Source: Brugia malayi
Taxonomy: Eukaryota; Nematoda; Chromadorea; Rhabditida; Onchocercidae
DNA: 64,000 nucleotides
Reading direction: 5' to 3'
NCBI RefSeq assembly: GCF_000002995.4
Contig: NW_025062479.1
Span: 17,728,721-17,792,720 of the forward strand
Under the pieces are notes generated by a model, which was not told where the DNA came from, made no database searches, and saw nothing but the letters and a program-made list of their open reading frames with translations. Position numbers and translations under genes: made by a program. Shown in pieces: positions 14,081 through 32,464 of this stretch. Within the stretch, counting starts at the first letter, position 1, and each line of letters starts with the position of its first letter.

Positions 14081-14449
14081 GGTTGCTAAGCAGTTGAGAG
14101 TGATCAAAATGTGCCGAAGGTTTTTTTAGGAAAGAATTATTAAAGCTTCTTAGAATGCAATTTTTTTTAAAATTTATTATTTATGGACATTTATGTAATT
14201 AACTTTCTTATGAGAGAGACATTGAATGAACGTTTTGGTTCCACATTTATAAATTTATATTTAAATTTCACGTTTCACTAATTGTCAAACCCACTCATGT
14301 TGATTTTTGATCTGCCATTGGATTAAAAGAAATATTCCAGGGACCAAAGCAGTTATCGCCATACAAATGTGGATTTGCCGAGAAGATAAAATGAACTGTT
14401 GTTTTTTTGTATATAATGAATAGACATTTCTTGTGCGTACTTTCACTGG

Positions 14450-14455
14450 AATAAA
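14450..14455 (+). terminator. Candidate polyadenylation signal, 4EHP gene
   Basis: An AATAAA hexamer about 370 nt after the stop codon, the first clear match downstream. It is only a candidate because this AT-rich DNA makes chance matches common. Confidence 0.3.
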
Positions 14456-15539
14456 AATTTTTCATAATATTTTCCTAGTAAATTTGTACTGAAATCCTGC
14501 ACTCGTCCAAAATACTTTTCAGATTGGTTTCTCACTTCTCAATTAATTGCTATTTCAAAAGTGATGGAAATAAGTTATGGTTTAGGTAACCCATAGTTGA
14601 GCTTTGGGAGAAAGAATTAGTAAATGGTAATATACGTTCGGTGAATTATTCTGTGTAGTATTCAGACATCCGGTTGATTTTTTACTTTTATTTTTTTCAT
14701 TCTTTTCCCTATTATGAGCAACGCAAAAGTATTTAAGAAGTTTAAAATTCCAATCCTTTGTTGAATTGTGAAAGGATGAACATCATATGCTTTATGCATT
14801 TCCAATGGGCTGTCTGCTAACTCTGTTTCGAAATGTTTAAATTTTTAGTTATTTCTCTGTTATTTATTTGTCGATTGTTTCATTGTTTCATGGCTTACTA
14901 TTTCTCTCAAAAAAAAAAAAACTGTTGTGGGGGGATGATAAAGATAGTTAAGGAGTTTCGCATCTAATATACAGCGCATTATGTTTTTAAAAGATGTGTG
15001 TACCAGCCTTTACTGTGTGGTATCATTGCTCTTTTAGTGTTGAGATTGAATTTTTAAACACACTTTTTCCTGTCGTGTTTGTTCCTGCACAAGAAAATGC
15101 ATTAATTAAGACCGATCCATAACTTATTCCAACAATGGTATTATTCATGGTATTGGTTTTATGCATTTTTCTGCAAATACTGAAGTTTACTACGTTGAGG
15201 CAAAATGTAATTCTATATTTTTATAAGTACTAATGGATTAGTGAGATAAAGTTTCAGAATTGCATTTACACTGATGGAGATTATCTTCTAGTTCAAAACA
15301 CAGTTGGGTGATTTTTGGCTTCTTTTGTTCCGTATTTTTATTTTCAATTTCTTGAAATTCCAGTTCTTTTCGGGTTGAGTCCTAAGCTTTCTAAAAATGA
15401 CTGCTGTTAATTTTAAGTAAATATGGTCTCTGTTGTGGGTCTAATTTCATAAATTTTCGACTTTTTAGTGGTTCAGAAAATTTATGAGATTTAAAAAAAA
15501 AAGTTTTGGCAGTTTGAAGGAGAGAAAACTGCTAAATGG

Positions 15540-15580
15540 TTTGAATATTATTTGTGCTATGCAACTGCAGAATCTTATTA
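15540..15580. repeat. Dispersed repeat fragment (copy A)
   Basis: About 41 bp beginning TTTGAATATTA and containing GCTATGCAACTGCAGAATC is nearly identical to 25908-25949, some 10 kb away. Too short to classify. Confidence 0.6.
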
Positions 15581-18500
15581 TTATTGTTCAACAGAAAACT
15601 GCTAAGCAAACATTAGGGACAGTGGTATCGCTATTTTCCAGAAACTTTTGAGGTTCTGTTTGCTTTTCTGTATGAATTTCTATTATCTTGTCATGAAATT
15701 CAGGTCATTTGAGATCAAGAAATTGCAGTTGAATGAGAAATCTGAACTTTATCTCATAATCTTCGTTCTAGTTTTAGTTAAGTCTTCTTTAGTTTATAAA
15801 TAGATTTTTAATAGTAATTCAGATAGCACACAAGAGTTTACCACTAGGAAAGTTATTGGACGGCAATACAATGGTTGAATCGCTGTATTTCTTACATTTT
15901 AAAGGTATAAAATCACACAGCGTAAGATTTGGATGATTTGATACCAGTTGTGGAAGATAATTTTTACCTCGAATTAATTACTGCTAAGTGAATCCAATAT
16001 GTTCATGAAATCTGAGAAGGCCTCGATCTAAATCGTGTTTTTGCTATTGGTATTTCAGCATCGAAACACCAATCACGTGAGGATGCACTTCTCTTCACTT
16101 CATTTCTGTACATTTCTTGATTTTGTTCCTTCAAATTTACCGAAAAAATTTCAAGACTACGTTATTTTTGATAATATTCGAGTTCACAATGTTTGAATTT
16201 TATTGAAGAGCATTTTCTCACCCATTAAACTTATTTATGTGCCTACTTGATTTTTACAATTGATTATGACCCGCATTGTTGTTCCATAGAAATGAAATCA
16301 GTTTTTATATGATTTTTTACCATTTCAGAAGACTCAAAAACATATGTGAAACATCAGCTTAAAACTGACTCATCTTTAGGTGGAGTTACAGCAAAGATAT
16401 TAGCAAAGATTAATTAAAAGTGTAAACCAATAGTTAAAGAGGGCTTTTTGTAATCAGTTTCAGTTGTATAGCACTAGATTTGTAACCTAGATTTTCTTAC
16501 ATTTCATTAATTATTTTGTTACTTTATCACTTGTTTGTTCTCTTTGGTTAACCATGCAGAATCAAAGATCTTTAGTTTTTTGTGGTTAACTATTTTGAAT
16601 AAATTACCGAAAACTTCCGTTGACAGTAAGACTGAAATTTTATTATGAACTCGACTGAAGTTTTAAAACCCTTTCAAAGCAAAATTTCAGTTACATCGAA
16701 TTACGTTGCGAGTAAACCAAGATTCGGTCTGTAATCTTCCGTGCAAATCTTGATAGCATCGAACTTTTTTGTAGTGTTATTTAGACTGAAACTAGGCAAA
16801 GTTTTCTATTTTATAAATTGGCAATCTTTTTGCTTCACTTTTCCGCATGTCAGCAACATTATGACTTTACGACCTTATGCTGTAGAAATTTAAAATTTTG
16901 ATCCTTGAAAAGTTACGAATAATAAAACTTCAGGAAGTTTGAATTTTGAAGCAATTCTGATGAAAAATTCTTTGCTAGGCGAACTGAACGAATAAAATAG
17001 ATGGGAATGTTAAACTGTTCATTACTCGTCATGCTGTTTGTTTGAATTGTTTGGATTTTACACCATGTAGTTGGTATTTCATTTCTTTTTTTTTTTTTTG
17101 TTTTTTTGTTTTTTGCTTCTTTATGAGTTTGAAACTAGAACCATAATGCAAAAGTAATTTCAAAATATTAGTTTCTTCTTTAAAAAGAAGAATGTTGCAT
17201 TATATCTCTTCTGTTAAAGTTTCTTAAAGTTTATGTTTAGTGATAATGTTAGATTAGTTTGTTAAGTGCATTTGGTGAGATAGCCAAACAAGAGTTTTAT
17301 GTGTCGAAGTAGATATCAGGAATAAGTTTTCAGAATACTATTTCTGTATTTTGTCAGAGTGGTGTAGCTTATTTTGTTGAAAATAACCGATTTGAATCGT
17401 TAATTTTTGCCTCTATAATTGGTGAGTCTTTCCTACAAGAACTTGCAACTTCATAGAAGTAGCGTGTTTTATCCCAGTGCTGTAATAAATTATTTTAAAA
17501 TGTAAATGTTGCATTTTCTTTCTTTTTGGTTCAATTGGAATGGTTTTTTCTCAACTGAATTCATGACTGAATTTTGCAATGTTACTTCTCGGCATCATGC
17601 AGTGGTTCTCTTTTCCGACGTTATCAGTCTGGTTGGTGATAATGGTAATATCTTAATAAAAATATATTTAGAAACTTAGGAAACTTATATCGATATGTTG
17701 TTCTTGTCTGATAATTACACTCGGTTATTACCCGCAACACTTTCGCTATCTGTTAGGAAATTTTTGAAAGAAAAAATCTCCTATTAGCTCCAGATCCGTT
17801 TTTATTTTTCAGGTGTGAAATCACAGTCCTTTTTCTTGTTACCCTAATTTTAGTTATTAGTTGTACAGGTTTGATTCTATTTGATTCTACAGGTTGGATT
17901 TGATTCTTCTCACGAGAAGTTTATGATCCTTCAGGAACATTACCTCTTTCGCGCAATCAATTATAAGTATATCTAAATTTAGCACAACTACGGTGAATAC
18001 CAATTTTTAAAGAAAAGACTTTAGTGTAGCATTCAGTGAAGCTTTATGATGTATTTTCAAATATGTGGTCATGTTCACGCATTATTATTTTATTACGTCC
18101 TTTTGATCTCATTCCTAATTTGTGAAACTCGGATGATGGCTTTCCATTTTTATCGGAGTTTGAGTTTTTTCACTCAAAGTTTGATGAGCAACGATCGAGA
18201 GTTGAATTTCATATACCGTTCTAGATTCTAGAAAAGTGTAGGAATTGTGAATATGATTAGAACATTTTCTCGAACTTACTGGACGTATGGTATGTGTCTT
18301 TACTTGCTTCCTGCGTGTAAATTATTCTTCCTTCATTTTTCTGGCTATAGATTGAAGGACATTTCTTGCACATTTTGACTTAAATATGTTAACATGTTTT
18401 CGGATAGTATCTATTGATATTTTTCTACATATACCGCAATGGTAAGTTGTCCTAACGATAATATAGGTTAAAAAATGGAATAAAATGAAAGGGAATTATG

Positions 18501-21228
18501 GTTGTGAAAATTTTCAATCAAACTGGATACTGAACGTTTTCAGATCGGTCGCTATATTTATGGTTATATTCTTTTGCAGGTATCGCTCGGATATGTTTAG
18601 TTTACTGCAAAATACCAATGATTTCTTCTTGCATGTATTTCTGCTCAGTTATATTACACAGTGGGTATGATTCGTTGGTTTGTACAGCTTTAAATACAAA
18701 TACGAATAAATTATGTTTAAAACTTTTACGCTTTAAGCACAATTTATTTGTCTTAGATGTCTTGAAATCATTTCTCGTTATTTAATTTATTTTTTGGAAG
18801 TTCTTTCCGTTAATTTCTTTATATTTTCATACTTCTTTGCTCAAAACGGTTTTAGTAACAGTGTGTTTTCTCTTGACATGTTTTCTTTTTGGCGTGTGAT
18901 GCATTCAGTTTTCTACACTGTGGTTTTTAAATTCAGTTTTATAATATGTCATAATATGGCCATAAGGTCTGAAGTTGCGTTTTTTTTTTACATATAAGTT
19001 ATTAACTTGATGATCGTTTCTATGAATTAATTCAAAATATGAGTTTTTCTTCAAATAGATTTTTTTTATTTATTTTTTTTTTTTTAAATAGTGTTGAAGG
19101 AGATTAACTGTATTCTGATAGGTCACTTATCTTCTTAATTGTCTTCTTGTAATGTTTGTCTCAAATGAAAAGTATTTTGTGTTACCGATTTTTAAATCAG
19201 GCAAATTTATGATGATTTTTTAGTGCTCCAGTTTCAGTTGTATGACGGTGGTTTATAACTTCAAATGGTATAAGTAAAATTATTTAATTGGGTTTCTTGA
19301 AAACTGGCCTGATAAAATTTGAGATTACAGTTATGCTATAGTGCAAGGCAAGAACAATTCCAGAATAAAGTTGCTCCTTTTTTGTGCTAATTGACTGCCA
19401 TCGAAGTTGCCATGACTGGATGGTTTGTCTGTTAATAGGTTGAATCACAAATTTATTAGTAGCAGTGTTTTTTAGTAATCATGAAGTGATACATGAATCT
19501 TAACACTGGCCAATCATTTTATGCAAACAAGGTGTTCTACTTGCTTGTAGCGGTTACGTCAATTTTTATCATATCGTTGCACTCGTACTTCTCTACCACT
19601 ATTTCAAGGACTTTATGCTTCATTTCTTTCTTAGCTCTTCCTTATTTTCTTTTTTTTTTTTGATGGTGTTGCAATTCCATATTCGTCTTTTAATCATTTA
19701 TGATTCTTATTATTTGTGACAGAATTCATGACTATACCATGACTGTATATCGACGAACTATTTCAAGAAAATTTGGGTTCAAAGACTGTTTTAAGTTTTG
19801 AAATCTTTACTGTTCTCTTCGAAGGACAAAGTCTTCCAGAAATAAACATACTGTAATTAAACTAACGAAGATTATGCTAATTCAGTAGTTCTATTTTTAA
19901 GTATTATTTCTCTTGCTGAACTTTCATAGAGGAATTTGTTTAAAGGTGTTTGGCTCACCCGTCGAAAGATGCTACCACTTCTGTTTCCTGTCAGGATTTA
20001 TTTGTTTTGCATAAATTTTCCTGATCTTAAATAAAATACTAATAAAATGCTGGCTGTCACTTTTAAAAGATAAAATAAAATAAAAGCAGAAGTGATTTAT
20101 ACAGTTTGTTTTGCATTTTTAACCATATTTTGGAAAATTTGAAACCTGAGATTTATGCTGTCAGTTATATGTATATAAAAATGCGTTAGTAAACATGATT
20201 ATTTCCTCAATTACTATAATCTCTAAGTAAATTTGCTATTATGCAGTCACATTACCTAACATACCTTTTCTAATTTAAATATACACTTTTTCGAATGAAA
20301 CGGTTCATATCTTTCTATTAGATTTCATTAGCCATAATTAATCTTGTTGTCATGTGCCTTATCTTTGTCTTGAAATCAAATCCGTGAATTTTTCAATTTA
20401 TCGAATGTCCAAACTGCATCGAAGTAGTGCCGAAGTTGAACATTAGCATCAGAAACTCTTCCGGAAATACCACTTGTTAATCTATACGGATGTCTTCCTT
20501 TTTCCCTAACTGGAATTGACTTACTCTCTAAAGGCTTTATCAAGCATTGATATGACATTCCATAATGCACCCGAAAATGCCTTTGAATTCATCAGCTGAT
20601 TATTCTTTCCAAATTCTGAAAGTTGAACTAAAACTATTTTGGCCTGCTATCTTTAATTTGTTTCATATGTCTGAAACATTTTGATTCCCAGAACAAAAAC
20701 GCTGGGCGTCTTTATTGTTGTATTTTGGCATAATGGTTATTAATATAAAAAAAGAAATTAAGTTAATGTTTCGGATGATTTTTACAAGAGTTTCTTCTTG
20801 TGATGACTCGATTTACGTACTTAGTGAGAAATGGCGTGGTAGAGTTTTATAAATTCATATATTTCGACGGTGTTTTGAGTGTTCAATACCGTGCTAAAAT
20901 ATATGCAGGAAGTTCCTAAAATAATAAGTTTTTAAATTAGAAATATTCTAATAAGTGAACGGGATTATAAGGAGGACTTATCTTCTAATCCAACCATATG
21001 GCTATTTATCGGATTATTTATCGCCATTTTACTTTTATGTTATCTATTTATGTATAACTTAATTCAGCACATTGTTATATAAAGGACTAAACGCATCTCA
21101 TGTGAATAGTCAGTTTGTATTTCCTTTAATTTTCATTGCAAATTTTCAGTTTTGGTATAAAAACGTCGCTTTCATTGTCGGTGTGGTTTCTATATCTTGT
21201 TTCTTAAGCAGCATCTTCAGTGCCTAAG

Positions 21229-21900
21229 ATGGCCGGTGAAAAGAAAGATTTAAAGAAATACACAATTGCAGAAGTTGCTGCGCATAATGATGCCTCGTCC
21301 ACATGGCTAATCATCGATAATAACGTTGGTTTATCAGATGTAAATATATATTGATAAATTTTAGTTCAAATATCAAATTATTGGAAGAAGTTCCACTTTT
21401 GTTTTTATTATTTCAACTTTTTTTTTCTAGTCAAATCTGTTGATTGATTTTTTTAAAACGGTTAACTGCAGTGACTGTCTGACATCTTTTATCGATTGGT
21501 ATATTACTGATTGACTAGCACAACTGTCAGCTGCAGTTATTCAGTCTAATTACTTTTACAGGTCTACGATGTAACAAAATTTTTGGAAGAGCATCCAGGC
21601 GGGGATGAAGTTCTGCTGGAGCAAGCTGGTCAAAATGCAACAGAAAGTTTCAAAGACATTGGTCATTCGCGAGATGCTGTGGAGATGACTAAAGAATATC
21701 TGATTGGTTATTTGTGTGATCCGAATGCAACAGAAGCAATAGGAGACAAAACAAACTCAACCACCACACCAGTCATCGCCAAAGGCGACGTGTCATGGGT
21801 AGATATTATATTCAGTCCAACCTGGAGTAATTTTCTGATTCCTTTAGCTATATCTGGTGTCATATATCTTCTCTATCGGGGCATGAAAACTGCTTTTTGA
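21229..21900 (+). CDS. CYB5: Cytochrome b5, tail-anchored
   Basis: Small haem protein that passes electrons to membrane oxidases such as fatty-acyl desaturases on the ER or outer mitochondrial membrane. Two exons: 21229-21324 and 21562-21900, 144 aa. The haem-binding core is clear: [14 protein letters not shown] with axial His43, then the second axial His67 in DIGHSRDA, with the family's usual 24-residue spacing. A C-terminal hydrophobic helix at about residues 121-140 followed by a short basic tail (RGMKTAF) marks a tail-anchored protein. A second in-frame donor at 21340 would add five residues (VGLSD) before VYDV. The earlier donor fits the family better, because it places DNN directly before VYDV. 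Length is normal for the family. Confidence 0.95.
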
Positions 21901-22365
21901 TTTTATATCTTGTTTTTGTGTTATGCTTTCTAAGCTTTTTTGTTACAAATTATATTTATACTTATACTGTTGCGTCTTATTGTCAGTATATTATTCCTCA
22001 TTCTTTCTAGATCTTAAAGCAAACATTTCGGTCCCAAACAACTTTTCAGATTATAATCAGTTAAAAGTAAATTCCTTGTTGCATTGAGCTGTATTCCCAA
22101 TATTACGACTTTTATCACATGATTTATTTGAAGCAAATGATTTGATGTGAATGCGATGCAATACAACAGTGATTTGTATTGAATGAGAAATTTTAATTTT
22201 AAGCTTATGTATCCTTGTAATAGGATTTAAATTTAGGATTACAGAACGATTCTGTTTTATGAGACACATTGTGGTTGAGAACTCAGTTCTGAGCAGTGAA
22301 AGGAAGATATAAATTAGTGATTATTGTTGAAATGATTAATCGTTATAATTTCATCACCTGTCTAC

Positions 22366-22371
22366 AATAAA
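22366..22371 (+). terminator. Candidate polyadenylation signal, cytochrome b5 gene
   Basis: AATAAA lies about 465 nt downstream of the cytochrome b5 stop in a stretch with no coding sign. It is only a plausible end of a 3' UTR. Confidence 0.3.
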
Positions 22372-22378
22372 ATTTGTA

Positions 22379-22582
22379 CTATATATACGCCATGCTTTTC
22401 TTCCCCAATTTATTTACAATTTTTAGTAACTTTTCAAGTTGTACACTTGCCTTCGATGGCAATGGCAGATAGTTCATGATCAGTTTTGCACATTTTTTGT
22501 GACTGAGAAATATTGGTCGTTCTTGATCAGTCATAAGATGCAAATGACATGTTCTGAAAACTACGCTCCATAACTCATTCAT
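22379..22582 (-). CDS. Possible small ORF or exon, unrecognised
   Basis: A 67-codon ORF on the minus strand has balanced composition, including TDQERPIFLSHKKCAKLI and a Lys/Leu-rich helical end, unlike the Phe/Ser/Tyr-rich chance ORFs around it. I recognise no family, see no partner exon, and see no acceptor just upstream of its ATG. It could be a small gene, a lone exon of a minus-strand gene, or chance. It overlaps the end of the presumed cytochrome b5 transcript tail to tail. Confidence 0.2.
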   Translation of the reverse strand: MNELWSVVFRTCHLHLMTDQERPIFLSHKKCAKLIMNYLPLPSKASVQLEKLLKIVNKLGKKSMAYI

Positions 22583-22832
22583 AATTTTTATACGGATTAT
22601 AACCCAATGTACGCTTAAGTTATAAAAGTGTAGGTTGAAAAATGGATAGGATATTTTCTTTTGATCCAGCGAAACAATAAGTTATTTGATGAGCTGTTGG
22701 AGGATATATCTGTTAAAAACGCGGTGACCAGAGACTGCATTTTCTCTAGATAGCCAAATGTATGACTTCATATTTGATCTGATAAGTTTTCAATAGAGTT
22801 TTAAGTCCATAGGCGTAGGTTACGTATTGGTG

Positions 22833-22854
22833 AAAAAAAAAAAAAAAAAAAAAA
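22833..22854. repeat. Poly(A) run
   Basis: A pure 22-nt A tract, one of very few long A runs on this strand, where T runs dominate. It could be a retro-copy tail on the + strand, but no upstream retrosequence or target duplication was identified. Confidence 0.8.
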
Positions 22855-24124
22855 CTTATAATTATGCTTGAATGATTGGCCGTACTGGTAAGTTGAAACT
22901 TGTAAAGCAAACAAGAAGCAGTGAATATCACCACTTTGCTTTTTCGTTATCTCTAATAGTGGTCACTACTAATCGAACTTGTAAATATTACTGTGGGTAT
23001 CGGTCACTGAACACCGAACTGCGGATTTATCAAAGACAAATGAATTTAAAATTTCGAGATCAGCCGACTTCCTATTTTATTCTACTAGTGGATAACACTA
23101 CCTAAAAACATCGGAATAGCATTGGCAATAATTGATTCTGCTAACGAAAATAAGTGAGCTCTGTGTGATACCTGTGCATGACGGAATGAGCGACACTTAA
23201 GCAGCATCCAGCTGGAAGAGTCATTTTCACATCTATGCCATCTGCCAATTCACATTCGTAGAACTGTTGTTTATCCAATATATGCAAAAATTGTTTAGCA
23301 AAATTTATAGTGTGGGACATCTGGAATATCAGTAGTCGTGTTCCTGCATTATGCGCAGTTTGTCCATCTACACGTCATTTCTCAATGCGTTTCCGTATAA
23401 AATATTTCTACTGCTTAAAAGTACCTTCTTTTTTAAACTTTCACTGTGTCATTACTTACCTTGTACAGCATTAATGAGACCAACTTACGTTATGTCTTTA
23501 TTACCACCCTTGCTATCAGTATCATGGATATGCAACCACTTTCGAGAGTTGACTTCATCTCCACCAATAAATAATGGGCCGCATTGCACAGATAGTCAGG
23601 TTTCGGATGGACTAATCCTTTTTAGCGAACAGGAAGAAGTGGTCCGGCAGCAACGTTACATGGTCACAAAGGTATGACACCAACCTAACGAGAATGGGCT
23701 TACGCAGACAGACACAACGTTTCACAAGTATCCGCGCAGCCTTTCATGGGCTGTTACGAAGTTGCAGTCTGCAGTTTGTTCCGTTTTTCTGCACTACTTG
23801 AATTGGGTTATGTTGCTGGGTTTTGCTCGTGAGCTTCTTCTAAATGACTGAAGTAAGCGTGATGAACTATTTCTCATCTCAGTCCAGGTTGTTTTCCATG
23901 GGTGAACTTTTGACTTAAAGTTAGGCAGTCCTCATTTTTTACAATTACTGGGTCTAGTAAGATAAATAAGTGCAGATATTTTCAGATTTTCAAGAATTTT
24001 TGTATAAAATAAAAACAACTAGGTCAGAACCAAACGTATTAATGATGGATGTCGAAAATGATTTGGTTAATGAAAATGTTAGAAGTTGAATTCGGGATGA
24101 ATGAATGCATGGACACAAGTACAA

Positions 24125-24311
24125 CGTCTCTTCTAATAATTTGTATTCCTTATGCACAAATAATGTGACAGAATTTCCTCTGGGTGCTGTATATTCCACC
24201 GATTTATGCTAAAAAAAATATGTGTTCTGAAAGTGGTGCTGAAATATTAGTTGTTAATAAGGTGTATGTCGTCATTTTCGTTAAAATGTGAAGTTCTCAT
24301 TTTTTTTAATC
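24125..24311. repeat. Duplicated 185-bp segment, copy 1
   Basis: Direct repeat of 25672-25856 with scattered substitutions and a single-base indel. It includes the shared run TTCCTCTGGGTGCTGT. Both copies encode a matching short peptide (FPLGAVYSTD on +, EYTAPRGN on -), but copy 1 has a stop soon after on +. Function unknown. Confidence 0.8.
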
Positions 24312-24551
24312 CTAAAAAAAATTTTACCTATTTACATTTTTGATATAGGTGAATGAAAAGCCAAGTAGTGTGTGGTTGTTTCCAGAATATAAGAAGAATT
24401 TTAATGACCGTGTTGTGTTTCGTTTCGTTTTATTGCAAGGATGCTTTTTCTTTGTGCCGTACAGAATTTGAATACTGGCGAGAAATTTACTCGTAGTTAA
24501 GTTTTACATTTATATCTTATCGGATCCAGCTGTGCTATAACATTCATTTGA

Positions 24552-24881
24552 TTGCTGGAGTTGAGTGAATATAGATATTATCAGAATTGGAACATGTTTT
24601 TGTATAAATGTTTTGACCACTTTACAGATCTATGGGAAGTTCTTGAGTACATCTCACTGACGACTAATCGTAGTATTCGGTTCACTGGTTGTTATAAACA
24701 GTGCCGAAAATGTTTTGTAGATGCAACAGTGGATGTTGATGGAACTCCAACTCATATAGACGAGCCATACAATGTAGTAGATAAGATAATAAACCGGTTG
24801 TTTGGCTACTTGTATCACCGCTGCTGTGTTTGTCACTCTACTGATATTATCACTGGTAGCAAGGAAGCAGCATTTTATTAA
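24552..24881 (+). CDS. Possible ORF, unrecognised, between the two duplicated segments
   Basis: The second half of this 109-codon ORF, from about TDLWEVLEYI onward, has ordinary amino-acid use with several Cys residues (including KQCRKCF and HRCCVCH) and no low-complexity bias. Its codons look coding-like, although the opposite strand is also open here. No splice partner or family was recognised. It may be a relic, a small Cys-rich protein or an exon of an undetected transcript. Confidence 0.2.
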   Translation: MLELSEYRYYQNWNMFLYKCFDHFTDLWEVLEYISLTTNRSIRFTGCYKQCRKCFVDATVDVDGTPTHIDEPYNVVDKIINRLFGYLYHRCCVCHSTDIITGSKEAAFY

Positions 24882-25671
24882 TGAGTGCGCGAAGACTATC
24901 AGATTGTGATCATTCAAAAAGCGGAATTTGCGCACGGTTAGTAAATAATCATTGCTGATTTCAAACTGTGGAGAGTGATTAAATGTTTGCTTGAAGGCGG
25001 TGAATCATCAGTGGTTTCAAAATTTTGATTAAGTGACTGAATAAAAATAATTGAAATGAGTGGGAAAAGTACGGAAGTCAAATCAAAACAATGCAGGAAT
25101 GTAAACAGTGAATATTGTGAACAAAACACAGTAGCGATTTCGGATCCCGCATGAAGATTCCGAGAGTTTGAGCTGTTTGAGCTTTCTATAAGAATTAAAG
25201 TTTCCAGTGGGCTAATGTTATTAGCGTATTAACAATTATTTGTAAGCGCGCTAATATTCGTTTACATTGAGTTATTGATATGGACTTTTGTTCTTGATTC
25301 ATTAATTAGATATTTTACTTATCACAAATAGATAATTTGATTGTGATGCTAGTTGTGACATATAAAAAAGAACAAGATATGCATCACTTCTACTTGGCTT
25401 ATTCGTTCATACATTTTTTTTTTTTCCATAGATGGCTTATTTGAAGGAAATCTCATGCTGTACAAAAGATTAATGTTTATTTCTGCCAAAGCTATATAGG
25501 ATTGAATTCTAATACGAGTATTTTAAAGGATATTTTTATGAACATTTTGTCCTTTTTTCCTTCCTTTTGAGTATATTTTTTATTGCCATTCTTAATCCAT
25601 TTCTAGGTGTGTTCTTCAAAAAGCCTTCAATTTGTCGAACAATGAAGCTCTCTGTGTCACACAACCACAGC

Positions 25672-25856
25672 GCCTCTCCTGTAATAATTTGTATTCCTTA
25701 TGCACAAATAAAGTGACAAAATTTCCTCTGGGTGCTGTGTATTCTACCGATTCATACCAAAAAAGTATGGATTCTGAAAGTGGTGCTGAAATATTAATTG
25801 TTAGTAAGGTATATGTTGTCATCTTCATTAAAGTGTAAAGTTTTCATTTTTTTAAA
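25672..25856. repeat. Duplicated 185-bp segment, copy 2
   Basis: Partner of 24125-24311 in the same orientation, about 1.55 kb apart. Here the + frame stays open through SESGAEILIVSK to a possible GTATAT donor. It sits some 300 bp upstream of the kinase start codon, so it may belong to the promoter or 5' UTR region. Confidence 0.8.
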
Positions 25857-25907
25857 TTTCAGAAAAAAATTGTCTAGGCATTATAGGTCGGTTGTACAGT
25901 TACCGGA

Positions 25908-25949
25908 TTTGAATATTACTTGTGCTATGCAACTGCAGAATCATATTAT
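25908..25949. repeat. Dispersed repeat fragment (copy B)
   Basis: Near-identical to 15540-15580, in the same orientation. It directly follows the second copy of the 185-bp duplication. Confidence 0.6.
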
Positions 25950-26131
25950 CGTCCATTATCGCTTATTGTTATTTTCTCTGACCAAATTCATTCCGATGAA
26001 CATATATTAAAAATCACTATATCGTTATCATATGATATATCAATATGATCGAAAATGATTATTCATTCCGCTAACTGTAATGATTAAAATATTAAAGGAA
26101 GGAGCCATTTAATTGCACCACTACTGCTGAG

Positions 26132-32464
<6,333 letters not shown>

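Larger units (their letters stand above)
14081..21228. other. Seven-kilobase gene-poor region
   Basis: Reading both strands, I found no linked exons. The short ORFs present (for example 18046-18231 and 18794-18997) are Phe/Ser/Tyr-rich translations of T-rich DNA. Possible 3' UTR of the 4EHP gene occupies the first few hundred bases, with AATAAA at 14450-14455. A 41-bp piece at 15540-15580 recurs at 25908. The region could hold long introns, regulatory DNA or non-coding RNA that cannot be recognised by eye. Confidence 0.5.
21901..26131. other. Spacer with local duplications, cytochrome b5 to PI4K beta
   Basis: No firm gene. It contains a likely 3' UTR of the cytochrome b5 gene, a 22-nt A run at 22833-22854, a duplicated segment of about 185 bp (24125-24311 and 25672-25856), a protein-like ORF at 24552-24881, and an ORF at 23351-23677 that runs into a possible splice donor (AAAG/GTATGA at 23671). 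The last could be a 5' exon of the downstream kinase gene, but I could not link it in phase with support. A minus-strand ORF at 22379-22582 is listed separately. Confidence 0.45.

Noticed and set aside
23351..23677. 108-codon + strand ORF ending at a possible donor
   Set aside because: No in-phase partner exon could be supported. The PI4K beta model is complete without it. It may be a non-coding 5' exon, but that is not shown.
26020..26050. AT-rich palindromic patch (TATCATATGATA)
   Set aside because: Short palindromes are expected in DNA this AT-rich; no regulatory meaning can be supported.
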